A stretch of DNA of 64,000 bases from Paracidovorax wautersii. Its GTDB lineage: Bacteria > Pseudomonadota > Gammaproteobacteria > Burkholderiales > Burkholderiaceae_C. The stretch is taken from contig NZ_FONX01000001.1 in assembly GCF_900113035.1 (NCBI RefSeq), forward strand, positions 62,001 to 126,000. The letters run 5' to 3'. Below the pieces are notes generated by a model. The model saw nothing but the letters and a program-made list of their open reading frames with translations. It searched no databases and was not told the DNA's origin. This document shows positions 8,837 through 18,905 of this stretch, piece by piece; the first letter of the stretch is position 1, and each line of letters begins with the position of its first letter. A program made the position numbers and the translations under genes.

Positions 8837-10465
8837 TCACGCCGCCACGGCGGCGGCATCGGAGCGGCGCGCGGCGAAGCGCTCGCGCAGCGGCTGCTTG
8901 GCGATCTTGCCGGTGGGGCCGATGGGCAGCGCATCGACGAACTCCACCGCATCGGGCACCTGCCACTTCGGCAGCCTGCCCGCGAGGAAACCGCGCAATG
9001 CGTCGCCGCTGACTTCGGCGCCCGGTCGCAGCACGGCCAACAGCAGGGGACGCTCGTCCCATTTGGGATCGGGCACGCCGATGCAGGCGGCCATGGCCAC
9101 CGCCGGATGCTCGAGCGCGGCGTTTTCCACGTCGATGGAGCTGATCCATTCGCCGCCGGACTTGATCAGATCCTTGGCCCGGTCGGTGATCTGCATGAAG
9201 CCCTCGGCGTCGATGCAGGCGACGTCGCCCGTGCGGAACCAGCCGTCCTCGGTGGCCGGGCGCTCATGGTTGAAGTAGCGCTCCACGACCCACGGCCCGC
9301 GCACCAGCAGCTCGCCCTGGCTGCGGCCGTCGAACGGCAGATCGGCGCCGTTCGCGTCCACCAGCCGCATCTCCACGCCGCACACCGCCCGGCCCTGCTT
9401 GGCCTGCAACGCAACCCGTGCGCCGTCGTCCAGCCCGGCCTGCGACCGCTTGGGCTGGTTCACCGTGCCCAGGGGCGAGAGTTCCGTCATGCCCCAGGCA
9501 TGGATGACCTCGACGCCGTGGCGGCCCTGGAAGGCGCGGATCAGCGCCGGCGGGCAGGCCGCTCCGCCGACGACCAGGCGCCGCAGGCTGCCGAACCGCA
9601 GCGCATGGCGCTCGACATGGTCGAGCAGCATCTGCCAGACCGTGGGCACGCCGGGCGAGATATCGACCGCCTCGGCCTCCATCAGCTCATGGACCGATGC
9701 GCCATCGAGCCGCGGCCCGGGAAACACCAGCTTGCACCCCGTAAGCGCCGCCGCGTAGGGCACGCCCCAGGCATTGACGTGGAACATGGGCACCACGGGC
9801 ATCACGCTGTTGCGCGCCGACAGGCCCAGCGAGTCGGGCAGCGCGACGCCGTAGGCATGCAGCACGGAGGAGCGGTGGCTGTAGAGAACGCCCTTGGGGT
9901 TGCCCGTGGTGCCGCTGGTGTAGCAGAGGCTGCTGGCGGCTTCCTCGTCCAGCGCGGGCCAGTCGAGCGGCGCATCGCTTTGCGCGCCGATCAGGGTTTC
10001 GTAGTCGTCGGGGCGGCCGTTGCCCGCCAGCTCCACCCACTGGGCGACGCCTGGGCAATGGGGCTTGACGGCCTCGACCAGCGGCGCGAAGGTCGTGTCG
10101 AAGCACACCACCCGGCTGCCGGCGTCGCCCAGCATCCAGGCGATCTGCTGCGGCGCCAGGCGCGGATTGACGGTGTGCAGGATGCGGCCCGAGGCCGACA
10201 CGCCGAAGTACAGCTCCAGGTGCCGATAGCCGTTCCAGGCGATGGTGGAGACGCGGTCGCCGGGTTCCACGCCCGAGGCATCGAGCCAGCGCGCCACGCG
10301 CCGCGCCCGGGCCGCGACCTGGGTCCAGTTGCTGCGGTGGATGTCGCCTTCCACGCGGCGGCTGACGATCTCGGTGCCGCCGTGGTTGCGTTCGGCATGG
10401 TCGATCAGCATGCCGATGGTCAGCATGCGGCGCTGCATTTGTCCGGGGGGAATTCTCTGGCTCAT
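8837..10465 (-). CDS. Long/medium-chain acyl-CoA synthetase (AMP-forming)
   Basis: The 542-residue adenylate-forming enzyme has the P-loop YTSGTTGNPKGVLYSH, the A5 motif WGMTE, DGWFRTGDV with the ATP ribose-binding Asp, the hinge DRAKDLIKSGGEWIS, and the C-terminal catalytic Lys in GPTGKIAKQPLR. The pattern is that of medium/long-chain fatty acyl-CoA ligases. The start at 10465 follows GGAGACAAGG; an in-frame ATG 12 bases upstream is less well placed. It is the first gene of the four-gene operon and faces the AraC regulator across about 130 bases. Activating carboxylic acids to acyl-CoA would deliver the products of this operon to beta-oxidation; this is inferred from context. Confidence 0.93.
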   Translation of the reverse strand: MSQRIPPGQMQRRMLTIGMLIDHAERNHGGTEIVSRRVEGDIHRSNWTQVAARARRVARWLDASGVEPGDRVSTIAWNGYRHLELYFGVSASGRILHTVNPRLAPQQIAWMLGDAGSRVVCFDTTFAPLVEAVKPHCPGVAQWVELAGNGRPDDYETLIGAQSDAPLDWPALDEEAASSLCYTSGTTGNPKGVLYSHRSSVLHAYGVALPDSLGLSARNSVMPVVPMFHVNAWGVPYAAALTGCKLVFPGPRLDGASVHELMEAEAVDISPGVPTVWQMLLDHVERHALRFGSLRRLVVGGAACPPALIRAFQGRHGVEVIHAWGMTELSPLGTVNQPKRSQAGLDDGARVALQAKQGRAVCGVEMRLVDANGADLPFDGRSQGELLVRGPWVVERYFNHERPATEDGWFRTGDVACIDAEGFMQITDRAKDLIKSGGEWISSIDVENAALEHPAVAMAACIGVPDPKWDERPLLLAVLRPGAEVSGDALRGFLAGRLPKWQVPDAVEFVDALPIGPTGKIAKQPLRERFAARRSDAAAVAA

Positions 10466-10595
10466 CCTTGTCTCCATGTCGTTGGTTTGAATGAATGAGC
10501 CCCATCATCAAATCCGGGCCGGCGCCCCACAAGGCGCAGTGAGGCCAGCCACTTTAGAATTCGGGCCAACCGAAAGGCATTGAGGGTAAGTCTGG

Positions 10596-11630
10596 ATGAG
10601 CTTTCTGATGTTCCGGCGAGGCGTCACCGGCGCCCGCCTGCTGCTGGAGTACGGCCGCGAACAGGGATTGGCCGACGCCGCCTTGCTCGAGGGCAGCGCC
10701 ATCGATGCGTCGTTGATCGCCGAGCCTGATGCCGAGCTGGAGCCCGAGCAGGAGCTTCGGGTGGCACGCAACCTGTCGCGCCTGCTCGGGCATCCGCCGG
10801 GGCTCGGCCTGCAGCTGGGCCTGCGCTACCGGCTGGGCAATTTCGGGCTCTGGGGCTACGGCCTGCTCAGCAGCCCCACGGTGGGCGTGGCGCTGGAGAC
10901 GGCCATGCGATTCCTGCCCCTGACCTACGCTTGCTCGGCCATCAGCATGCGGGTGCTGCCCGACGAGGTGGAAGTGCATTTCAACGAACCCGCGCTGGCC
11001 AGCGGCCTCTCGCGGCTGCTGGTCGAACGCGACCTGGCCGCTGCCGCCATGCTGATAGCGCAGGTGGCGGGCGACGGCCTGCAACTGCGCCGGGTGGCGC
11101 TCAAGGCCGTGCCGGGGCGCGCCGGCGTGGTCCCGCCGGAGATGCAGCACGGCATCCTGGGCGCGGTGCCCGACTTCAAGGCGCGCGAATACGTCATCGC
11201 CTTCGACCGGGCTTGGATGGCCAAGCCGCTGCCTCAGGCCGATGCGGCCACCGCCGCCCTGTGCGAACGCATGTGCCAGAAGCTCATGGACGACAGGCGC
11301 ATGGACGTCGGGTCCACGGCCATGGTCCGGCACCAGCTGGCCGCGATGCCGCCGGGGCTGCTGCCCAGCCTGCACCGCATCGCCGGCCTGCTCGGCACCA
11401 GCGAACGCACGCTCAAGCGCCGGCTTCAGGAGGAAGGCACCTCGTTCCGGCAGCTCACGCAAGAGGCACAGGCCGCCGCCGCCGCCGCGCTGGTGGGAGA
11501 GGCGCAGCTGTCGCTGACCGAAGTCGCCGAGCGCATGGGCTACTCCGACCTTTCGGCCTTCTCGCAGGCCTTCAAGCGCTGGCACGGCGTGTCGCCGGAC
11601 GGGTTCCGGCGCGCATCCGGCGCCGGCTGA
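10596..11630 (+). CDS. AraC-family transcriptional regulator with arabinose-binding-like N-terminal domain
   Basis: The 344-residue protein ends in an AraC/XylS DNA-binding domain (about 245-340): helix-turn-helix one around LHRIAGLLGTSERTLKRRLQ, helix-turn-helix two around LTEVAERMGYSDLSAFSQAFKRWHG, and the typical ending GVSPDGFRR. The N-terminal 200 residues match the Arabinose_bd type of sensor domain seen in OruR-like regulators. It is divergent from the acyl-CoA ligase operon, so it most likely controls that operon in response to a pathway substrate. The inducer is unknown. The following peptidase gene starts 53 bases downstream on the same strand. Confidence 0.9.
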   Translation: MSFLMFRRGVTGARLLLEYGREQGLADAALLEGSAIDASLIAEPDAELEPEQELRVARNLSRLLGHPPGLGLQLGLRYRLGNFGLWGYGLLSSPTVGVALETAMRFLPLTYACSAISMRVLPDEVEVHFNEPALASGLSRLLVERDLAAAAMLIAQVAGDGLQLRRVALKAVPGRAGVVPPEMQHGILGAVPDFKAREYVIAFDRAWMAKPLPQADAATAALCERMCQKLMDDRRMDVGSTAMVRHQLAAMPPGLLPSLHRIAGLLGTSERTLKRRLQEEGTSFRQLTQEAQAAAAAALVGEAQLSLTEVAERMGYSDLSAFSQAFKRWHGVSPDGFRRASGAG

Positions 11631-11683
11631 CCGCTGGCCTGCGCTATGGTGGCGCCCCGCCCACGCACCCACCCACATCTGAC

Positions 11684-12712
11684 ATGCCCCTGCCCTCGCA
11701 TTCCCTGCCCCCTGCCGGCGACGCCGGCTCCATCACCCGCGTCGCCGGCATCGAGGTCGGCCACTGCACCGACACGCGCCGGCCCACCGGCTGCAGCGTG
11801 GTCATCGCCCGCGAGGGCGCGGTGGCCGGCGTGGACGTGCGCGGCGCAGCGCCCGGCACGCGCGAGACCGATCTGCTGGAGCCCACGCACCTGGTCGAGC
11901 GCATCCATGCCGTGATGCTGGCCGGCGGCAGCGCCTTCGGGCTGGATGCGGCCAGCGGCGCGGTGCGCTGGCTGGAAGAGCGCGGCATCGGCCTGGACGT
12001 GGGCGTGGCCCGCATTCCGCTGGTGCCGGCGGCCGTGCTGTTCGACCTGACCGTGGGCGATGCGCGCATCCGCCCCGATGCCGCCGCGGGCTACGCCGCC
12101 TGCTCTGCCGCCTCGCGCGAAGACCCGGCCGAAGGCAACGTCGGCGCGGGCGCGGGCGCCGCGGTGGGCAAGCTCTTCGGCATGGACCGGGCCATGAAGG
12201 GCGGCATCGGCAGCGCCTCGATCACCGTGGAGGGCGTGACCGTGGGAGCGCTGGTGGCCTGCAACGCGGCGGGCGACGTGGTGGACCCGGACACCGGCCG
12301 CCCCGTGGCCGGCGCCCGCACGGCCGATGGCCTGCGGCTGCACGACACGCGCCGCGCCCTGCTGGCCGGCGACGCGCCGCAGAGCCTGCTGGCCGGCACC
12401 AACACCACCATCGGCGTGGTGGCGACCGATGCGGCCATCACCAAGGCACAGGCCCGCCGGCTGGCGGTGTGCGCGCACGACGGGCTGGCCCGCGCCATCA
12501 ACCCCGTGCACACCCTGTCGGACGGCGACACGCTGTTCGCCCTGGGCACGGGCCTCGCCGGCCGCACGCTGGGCATGATGGTGCTCTGCACCCTGGCGGC
12601 CGAGGTCACGGCCCGCGCCACGCTGCGCGCCGTCTGGGCCGCGCAAGGCATCACCACCGCGCAGGGCCTGCACCTGCCGGGCGCCGCCGATCTGGCCGGA
12701 GGCCGGCCATGA
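11684..12712 (+). CDS. P1-family (DmpA/S58-like) self-processing peptidase or amidase
   Basis: The 342-residue protein starts with a segment (ITRVAGIEVGHCTD) diagnostic of the peptidase P1 family. GNVGAGAGAAVGK and KGGIGSASI build the active-site core, and AGTNTTIGVVATDA is the predicted autocleavage segment, with a Thr as the new N-terminal nucleophile. DmpA, a relative, uses Ser at this place. Family members are N-terminal-nucleophile hydrolases acting on D/L-amino acid amides or beta-peptides; the substrate here is not readable. The start at 11684 is chosen because homologous sequence begins there. The stop codon overlaps the next start (ATGA at 12709-12712), which suggests coupled production with the TAXI-like protein. 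Confidence 0.88.
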   Translation: MPLPSHSLPPAGDAGSITRVAGIEVGHCTDTRRPTGCSVVIAREGAVAGVDVRGAAPGTRETDLLEPTHLVERIHAVMLAGGSAFGLDAASGAVRWLEERGIGLDVGVARIPLVPAAVLFDLTVGDARIRPDAAAGYAACSAASREDPAEGNVGAGAGAAVGKLFGMDRAMKGGIGSASITVEGVTVGALVACNAAGDVVDPDTGRPVAGARTADGLRLHDTRRALLAGDAPQSLLAGTNTTIGVVATDAAITKAQARRLAVCAHDGLARAINPVHTLSDGDTLFALGTGLAGRTLGMMVLCTLAAEVTARATLRAVWAAQGITTAQGLHLPGAADLAGGRP

Positions 12713-14067
12713 ACCTGCTGGCCGCGCGATCGCGCACCGCCGCCCGGCGCCTGCGCACCGCCTTGCTGAACGTGCGCGACCTGCTGCTCTCGGCCGGGCC
12801 GCTCGCCTTCCTGGCCGTGGGCCTGGTGGCGCTGGCCTACTGGTGGCTGCAGCCCAACCCGCCGCGCCGCGTGACCCTGGCCACCGGGCCCGCACAGAGC
12901 GCCTATGCCGAATTCGGCCAGCGCTACCGCAAGGCCCTGGCGGCCGATGGCATCGACGTGGTGCTGCTGGAAAGCGAGGGCTCGTCGGCCAACCTGCAGC
13001 TGCTGCGCGACGGCGCGGCCGACCTCGCCTTCGTGCAGGGCGGCACCGGCGAGCTGCAGCCCGGCGACGCCGAGGAGCTGGAATCGCTGGGCAGCCTGTT
13101 CGTCGAACCCATCTGGCTCTTCTACCGCGAAGATGCGGCCCGCCGCGTCACCGAGAGTGGCCGGCTGACCAGCCTGGCGCAGCTGCGCGGCCTGCGCGTG
13201 AACGTGGGCACACCGGGCAGCGGCGTGCCCACGCTGATGGACAAGCTGCTGGAGGCCAACCGCGTGGACCCGGCCCGCGTGCACCGCACCCAGCTGGGCC
13301 AGACGCCCGCGACGGTGGACTTCCTCGCCGGCCGGCTGGATGCGCTGGTGTTCGCGTCCGCACCCGAATCGCTGATGGTGCAGATGCTGCTGCAGACGCC
13401 CGGCGTGCGGCTGATGGACTTTCCGCAGAACGAGGCCTACGGCCGGCGCTTTCCCTTCCTCACGCCCGTCACGCTGCCGCGCGGCGTGGTCGATCTGGCC
13501 GCCAACGTGCCGCCGTCGGACGTGCGGCTGGTGGCCTCCACCACCTCGCTGCTGGCCCGCGACGGCACGCACCCGGCGCTGCTGCAGCTCTTCGCGCAGG
13601 CCGCGCAGACGCTGCACGGCGGCGCGGGCTGGTTCAACCGGGCGCGGGACTTTCCCAACACCCGCCACAGCGAGCTGCCCATCGCGGCCGAGGGCGACCG
13701 CGCCATCAACGGCTCGCCGCCGCTGCTGCAGCGCTACCTGCCGTTCTGGCTCGCCAACCTGATCGAGCGCATGTGGCTGGTGCTGGGCGTGCTGCTGGCG
13801 GCCATGCTGCCGCTCTCGCGCATCGTGCCGCCGCTCTACCAGTTCCGCGTGCGCTCGCGCGTGTTCCGCTGGTACGGCCGGCTGCGCGAGATCGAGGACG
13901 AGATGGAAACCGGCCAGAGCACGCCCGAGGCGCTGCGCACGCAGCTGGACCGGCTGGAGGCGCAGGTCGAGAAGGTGAGCGTGCCGCTCTCCTATGCCGA
14001 GGAGCTGTACGCGCTGCGCAACCACATCCATCTGGTGCGGCGCAAGCTGCGGCCTGCACAGGGCTGA
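12709..14067 (+). CDS. Membrane-anchored TAXI-type solute-binding-like protein
   Basis: The 452-residue protein has an N-terminal membrane segment (about residues 28-47), then a periplasmic-binding-protein fold of the TRAP TAXI family (PPRRVTLATGPAQSAYAEFG onward; GLRVNVGTPGSGVPTLMD is the phosphate-binding-like turn), and a C-terminal membrane helix near MWLVLGVLLAAMLPLS followed by a cytoplasmic, charged, coiled-coil-like tail. Ordinary TAXI proteins are soluble and lack this second helix and tail. No TRAP permease genes are adjacent, so a sensory or scaffold role is as possible as transport. Its start overlaps the peptidase stop by four bases. Confidence 0.82.
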   Translation: MNLLAARSRTAARRLRTALLNVRDLLLSAGPLAFLAVGLVALAYWWLQPNPPRRVTLATGPAQSAYAEFGQRYRKALAADGIDVVLLESEGSSANLQLLRDGAADLAFVQGGTGELQPGDAEELESLGSLFVEPIWLFYREDAARRVTESGRLTSLAQLRGLRVNVGTPGSGVPTLMDKLLEANRVDPARVHRTQLGQTPATVDFLAGRLDALVFASAPESLMVQMLLQTPGVRLMDFPQNEAYGRRFPFLTPVTLPRGVVDLAANVPPSDVRLVASTTSLLARDGTHPALLQLFAQAAQTLHGGAGWFNRARDFPNTRHSELPIAAEGDRAINGSPPLLQRYLPFWLANLIERMWLVLGVLLAAMLPLSRIVPPLYQFRVRSRVFRWYGRLREIEDEMETGQSTPEALRTQLDRLEAQVEKVSVPLSYAEELYALRNHIHLVRRKLRPAQG

Positions 14068-14150
14068 TGCAGGCGGCTGCTGCCGATCCAGGCATCGAAA
14101 CCGCCCACAGCGCTTGATATACCCGGGCATAGCGCTACTGAATCAATAGC

Positions 14151-14189
14151 AAAAAGCCTCCATCCCCTGGCCAGGGATGGAGGCTTTTT
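14151..14189. terminator. Bidirectional rho-independent terminator
   Basis: A perfect 16-base stem (AAAAAGCCTCCATCCC with its complement) and a 7-base loop ends in T runs on both strands. It lies between the convergent TAXI-like gene and ettA and should stop transcription from each. Confidence 0.9.
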
Positions 14190-14238
14190 TCCAAGGCGGC
14201 AGGCGGGCGGATCGCCGGCCTGCGCTGGAGCTTGACGC

Positions 14239-15900
<1,662 letters not shown>

Positions 15901-16069
15901 TGGCTTTCTTTCCTTGGAATGGGGGCGGCGCTGCCGGCGCGGCAGGCACGGCGGGGTGCCGGGCATGCGCCGTGCGAGACGCGGTTCAACCCGCGATTAT
16001 CGGATGCTTTGGCCCGGCGCCGCCCGCGACCGCCCTGGACCGCACTTGACCGCCCTCTGCAGGCGCGGA

Positions 16070-16516
16070 TCAGGGCCGGGAGCGCCCGCGCAGCTCGTGC
16101 GCCCAGTGCGCGGCGGAGGCCATCAGCTCGGCCTGGATCTTCGCGTGGTCGATCTCGCCCAGCGCCTGGTGCAACTGGCTCGCGGCCTGCTGGCGCGCGG
16201 CCTCGGCGCGGGCCGCGTCCAGGTCGGCCGAGCGCACGGCGGTGTCGGCCAGCACGGTGACGCCGCCGGGCTGCACCTCGACGTAGCCGCCCGAGACGAA
16301 CACCGAAACGCGCTCGCCTTCCGGCGTCTCGCAATGCACGAAGCCTTCGCGCAGGCGGCTGAGCAGCGGCGTGTGGCCGCTCAGCACGCCGAAGGAGCCC
16401 TCGGCGCCCGGCACCGTGGCCACGCGCACCTCGCCCGCCCAGACGACGCCCTCCATGTGGACGATGGCAAGGCGCAGCGGACCTGCGGCGGGAGTCGGAA
16501 GAGAGGCGGAAGGCAT
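16070..16516 (-). CDS. Isolated F1 ATP synthase epsilon-subunit-like protein
   Basis: The 148-residue protein has the epsilon beta-sandwich: VPGAEGSFGVLSGHTPLLSRLREG corresponds to the family's LPGxxGxxGIxxxHTPLI segment, and GGYVEVQPGGVTVLADTAVRS is the second hallmark. A C-terminal helical hairpin rich in Ala/Glu follows, as in AtpC. In the F-type synthase epsilon couples the gamma shaft to the c-ring and inhibits hydrolysis. No other atp gene is near; ettA and rhlE flank it. It may be a second, stand-alone epsilon (as in genomes with an extra or N-type ATPase) or a diverged relative. The start at 16516 is the most likely of several in-frame ATGs. Confidence 0.8.
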   Translation of the reverse strand: MPSASLPTPAAGPLRLAIVHMEGVVWAGEVRVATVPGAEGSFGVLSGHTPLLSRLREGFVHCETPEGERVSVFVSGGYVEVQPGGVTVLADTAVRSADLDAARAEAARQQAASQLHQALGEIDHAKIQAELMASAAHWAHELRGRSRP

Positions 16517-16824
16517 GGCAGGAAGACGCGGGCAACGGAGCAGCAGACAGAGCCCCCAGTCTAGCCCCCGCAGCCCGCGGGGGAGGCCGCAGCATCGCCC
16601 GAAAAGCGACATGGGACACATGTGCGGCAACTCATGCCACAATCACCACTCAGCCGCCGGCTCCAGTGACCGGCGGACTCAGCAACCTGCTGGGGATCCG
16701 AAGGCCGCCTTGCGGCGCCTTCTCGCTCCCGATCCTGAAGAATCATCTGCCTAATACTGGCCGCAGCCCCACGGGTTCGCGTCAGGCCGATGCCCCAAGT
16801 GCCCTGGACAGGGCGCCTCCTTGA
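16517..16824. other. Divergent intergenic region upstream of atpC-like gene and rhlE
   Basis: This leader region shows no gene. A GC-rich imperfect hairpin (GAAGGCCGCC with GGCGCCTTC, about 16700-16722) sits about 100 bases ahead of rhlE. It could be part of the rhlE 5' leader, but nothing proves a regulatory role. Confidence 0.35.
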
Positions 16825-18636
16825 ATGAACTTTGACGAACTGAATCTGGCCCCAGAGATCCTGAAGGCCGTGCGTGAACAGGGCTACGAAACGCCGACGC
16901 CCATCCAGGCACAGGCCATTCCCGCCGTGCTGCAAGGCCACGATCTGCTGGCCGGCGCGCAGACCGGCACCGGCAAGACCGCAGCTTTCACCCTGCCCCT
17001 GCTGAACCGCCTCGCCCAAGGCACCGCGCCCAAGAGCCGCTTCGGTGGCAAGGGCGTTCGCGCCCTGGTGCTGACGCCCACGCGTGAACTCGCGGCCCAG
17101 GTCGAAGAGTCCGTGCGCGCCTACGGCAAGTACCTCGACATCAGCTCCACCGTCGTCTTCGGCGGCGTGGGCATGAACCCGCAGATCGACCGCATCAAGC
17201 GCGGCATCGACGTGCTGGTGGCCACGCCCGGCCGCCTGCTGGACCTGCAGCAGCAGGGCTTCCTCGACCTGTCCACGGTCGAGATCCTGGTGCTCGACGA
17301 AGCCGACCGCATGCTGGACATGGGCTTCATCCACGACGTGAAGAAGATCCTGGCGCTGGTGCCCAAGGACAAGCAGAGCCTGCTGTTCTCGGCCACCTTC
17401 AGCGACGAGATCCGCGAGCTGGCCGGCACGCTGCTGAAGAACCCGCAGAGCATCCAGGTCACGCCGCGCAACACCACGGTGCAGCGCATCACCCAGGTGA
17501 TCCACCCCGTGGGCCGCGGCAAGAAGAAGCAGGTGCTGCTGCACATCATCCAGGAACACAACTGGAGCCAGGTGCTGGTCTTCACCCGCACCAAGTTCGG
17601 CGCCAACAACGTGGCCGAATTCCTCACCAAGAACGGCGTCATGGCCATGGCGCTGCACGGCAACAAGAGCCAGAGCGCCCGCACCCAGGCCCTGGCCGGC
17701 TTCAAGAGCGGCGAGATCCGCGCCCTGGTGGCCACCGACATCGCGGCGCGCGGCATCGACATCGACGAGCTGCCGCACGTCGTCAACTACGAGATCCCGA
17801 ACGTCCCCGAAGACTACGTCCACCGCATCGGCCGCACGGGCCGTGCCGGCGCCAGCGGCGAGGCCGTGAGCCTGGTCTGCATGGACGAAGAAGGCTTCAT
17901 GATGGAGATCGAGCGCTTCACCAAGCAGGAGATCCCGGTGCAGGTGCTCGACGGCTTCGGCCCCGAAGCCGGCGAGAAGGCCGAGCCCATCGCCATGGGC
18001 CGCCAGACCATCTGGGGCGGCGCCGGCAAGCCGCCGAGCCGCGAAGTCATGCAGGCAGCCGCCAAGGCCGCCCGCAGCGAGATGATGGAACGCATCCGCA
18101 CCAACAAGGCCGGCCAGGGCCAGGGCGGCGGCGGTGACCGCGGCGGCAAGCCTGCAGGCGGTGGTGGCGGCGGCGGTCAACGCTCCGCCGGCGGCGCCAA
18201 GAACGGCGGCGGCAATGGTGGCGGCGGCAACGGCGGCCGCCATGGCGGCCCGCGTGCCGGCGGCGGCGCAGGCCCCCGCGGCCCCGCAGCCCAGCCCGGC
18301 CGCAGCGCCCCGCGCAGTGGTGGTGGTGGTGGCGGCGGAGCCCCCCGCTTCGACGACAGCCAGCCTCGCCGTGAGAACGCCCACCTGGTCACCCAGGCCG
18401 GCGTGAACCTGGGCGCATCGCGCCACGGCGGCGGCACCGGCGGCGGCCAGCCCGACCCGATGCGCACCAGCGTGGACAGCATGGCCGGCAGCGGCCGCCG
18501 TGGCGGTGGCGGCTTCCGTGGCGGCAACGGCGGTGGCTATGGCGGCGGTGGTGGCGGCGGCTACGGCGGCGGCGGCAACCGTGGCGGTGGCCGTGGCGGC
18601 CCGCGCGGCGGCGGCGGTGGCGGCTACGGCCGCTGA
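16825..18636 (+). CDS. rhlE: DEAD-box RNA helicase RhlE with long glycine-rich tail
   Basis: The 603-residue protein has all helicase motifs in residues 1-380: Q motif ([13 protein letters not shown]), Walker [19 protein letters not shown] in [13 protein letters not shown] in LFSATF, and [10 protein letters not shown]. RhlE-type enzymes remodel RNA in ribosome assembly and mRNA decay at low temperature. From about residue 432 the protein is a 170-residue low-complexity tail dominated by Gly with Arg, Asn and Tyr, including [14 protein letters not shown]-like repeats that resemble RGG boxes. Such tails bind RNA nonspecifically and can drive condensation. The tail is longer than in the E. coli protein. 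A strong terminator follows. Confidence 0.96.
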   Translation: MNFDELNLAPEILKAVREQGYETPTPIQAQAIPAVLQGHDLLAGAQTGTGKTAAFTLPLLNRLAQGTAPKSRFGGKGVRALVLTPTRELAAQVEESVRAYGKYLDISSTVVFGGVGMNPQIDRIKRGIDVLVATPGRLLDLQQQGFLDLSTVEILVLDEADRMLDMGFIHDVKKILALVPKDKQSLLFSATFSDEIRELAGTLLKNPQSIQVTPRNTTVQRITQVIHPVGRGKKKQVLLHIIQEHNWSQVLVFTRTKFGANNVAEFLTKNGVMAMALHGNKSQSARTQALAGFKSGEIRALVATDIAARGIDIDELPHVVNYEIPNVPEDYVHRIGRTGRAGASGEAVSLVCMDEEGFMMEIERFTKQEIPVQVLDGFGPEAGEKAEPIAMGRQTIWGGAGKPPSREVMQAAAKAARSEMMERIRTNKAGQGQGGGGDRGGKPAGGGGGGGQRSAGGAKNGGGNGGGGNGGRHGGPRAGGGAGPRGPAAQPGRSAPRSGGGGGGGAPRFDDSQPRRENAHLVTQAGVNLGASRHGGGTGGGQPDPMRTSVDSMAGSGRRGGGGFRGGNGGGYGGGGGGGYGGGGNRGGGRGGPRGGGGGGYGR

Positions 18637-18710
18637 GCCTTCGCGGCCACTGCATCGGCCCCGCACCCACGGGTGACGGGCTGATGCCCATCGATCGAAT
18701 CCATCGGATC

Positions 18711-18750
18711 AAGCAGGCCCTGACGGCTCCCCAGCCGCCAGGGCCTGCTT
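18711..18750 (+). terminator. Rho-independent-like terminator after rhlE
   Basis: AAGCAGGCCCTG pairs with CAGGGCCTGCTT, with a second inner stem CGGCT/AGCCG around CCCC. The stem is very strong, but the T run after it is short. Confidence 0.7.
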
Positions 18751-18810
18751 GTTGGCGGGGGCCGCCCGGCGTGCTGGCGCCTTGCCCCCCTGCCCTGCAC
18801 CCCCCAAAAA

Positions 18811-18843
18811 AAAGGCCTGCAAGCGCGATGCTTGCAGGCCTTT
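18811..18843 (-). terminator. Rho-independent terminator of the xseA-sodB unit
   Basis: AAAGGCCTGCAAG and CTTGCAGGCCTTT form a perfect 13-base stem. On the minus strand it is followed by a run of eight T, so it ends transcription coming from sodB. Confidence 0.9.
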
Positions 18844-18905
18844 GTGCTTGTGGCTTGCCGCTATTGCGGGGAAGAAACCTCCCCCGCAGGCCGCACGCGC
18901 GCCGA

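Noticed and set aside
5701-9012. Open frame of about 1100 codons on the plus strand opposite the GMC and aldehyde dehydrogenase genes
   Set aside because: Antisense shadow in GC-rich DNA: His/Gln/Ala/Arg-rich composition with no domain, while the minus strand encodes two complete enzymes. The same applies to 8693-10498, 3861-5795 and 29516-32752.
16561-18666. 700-codon open frame opposite rhlE
   Set aside because: Ala/Thr-rich repeat of the reverse complement of the glycine-rich tail; no start signal and no recognisable fold.
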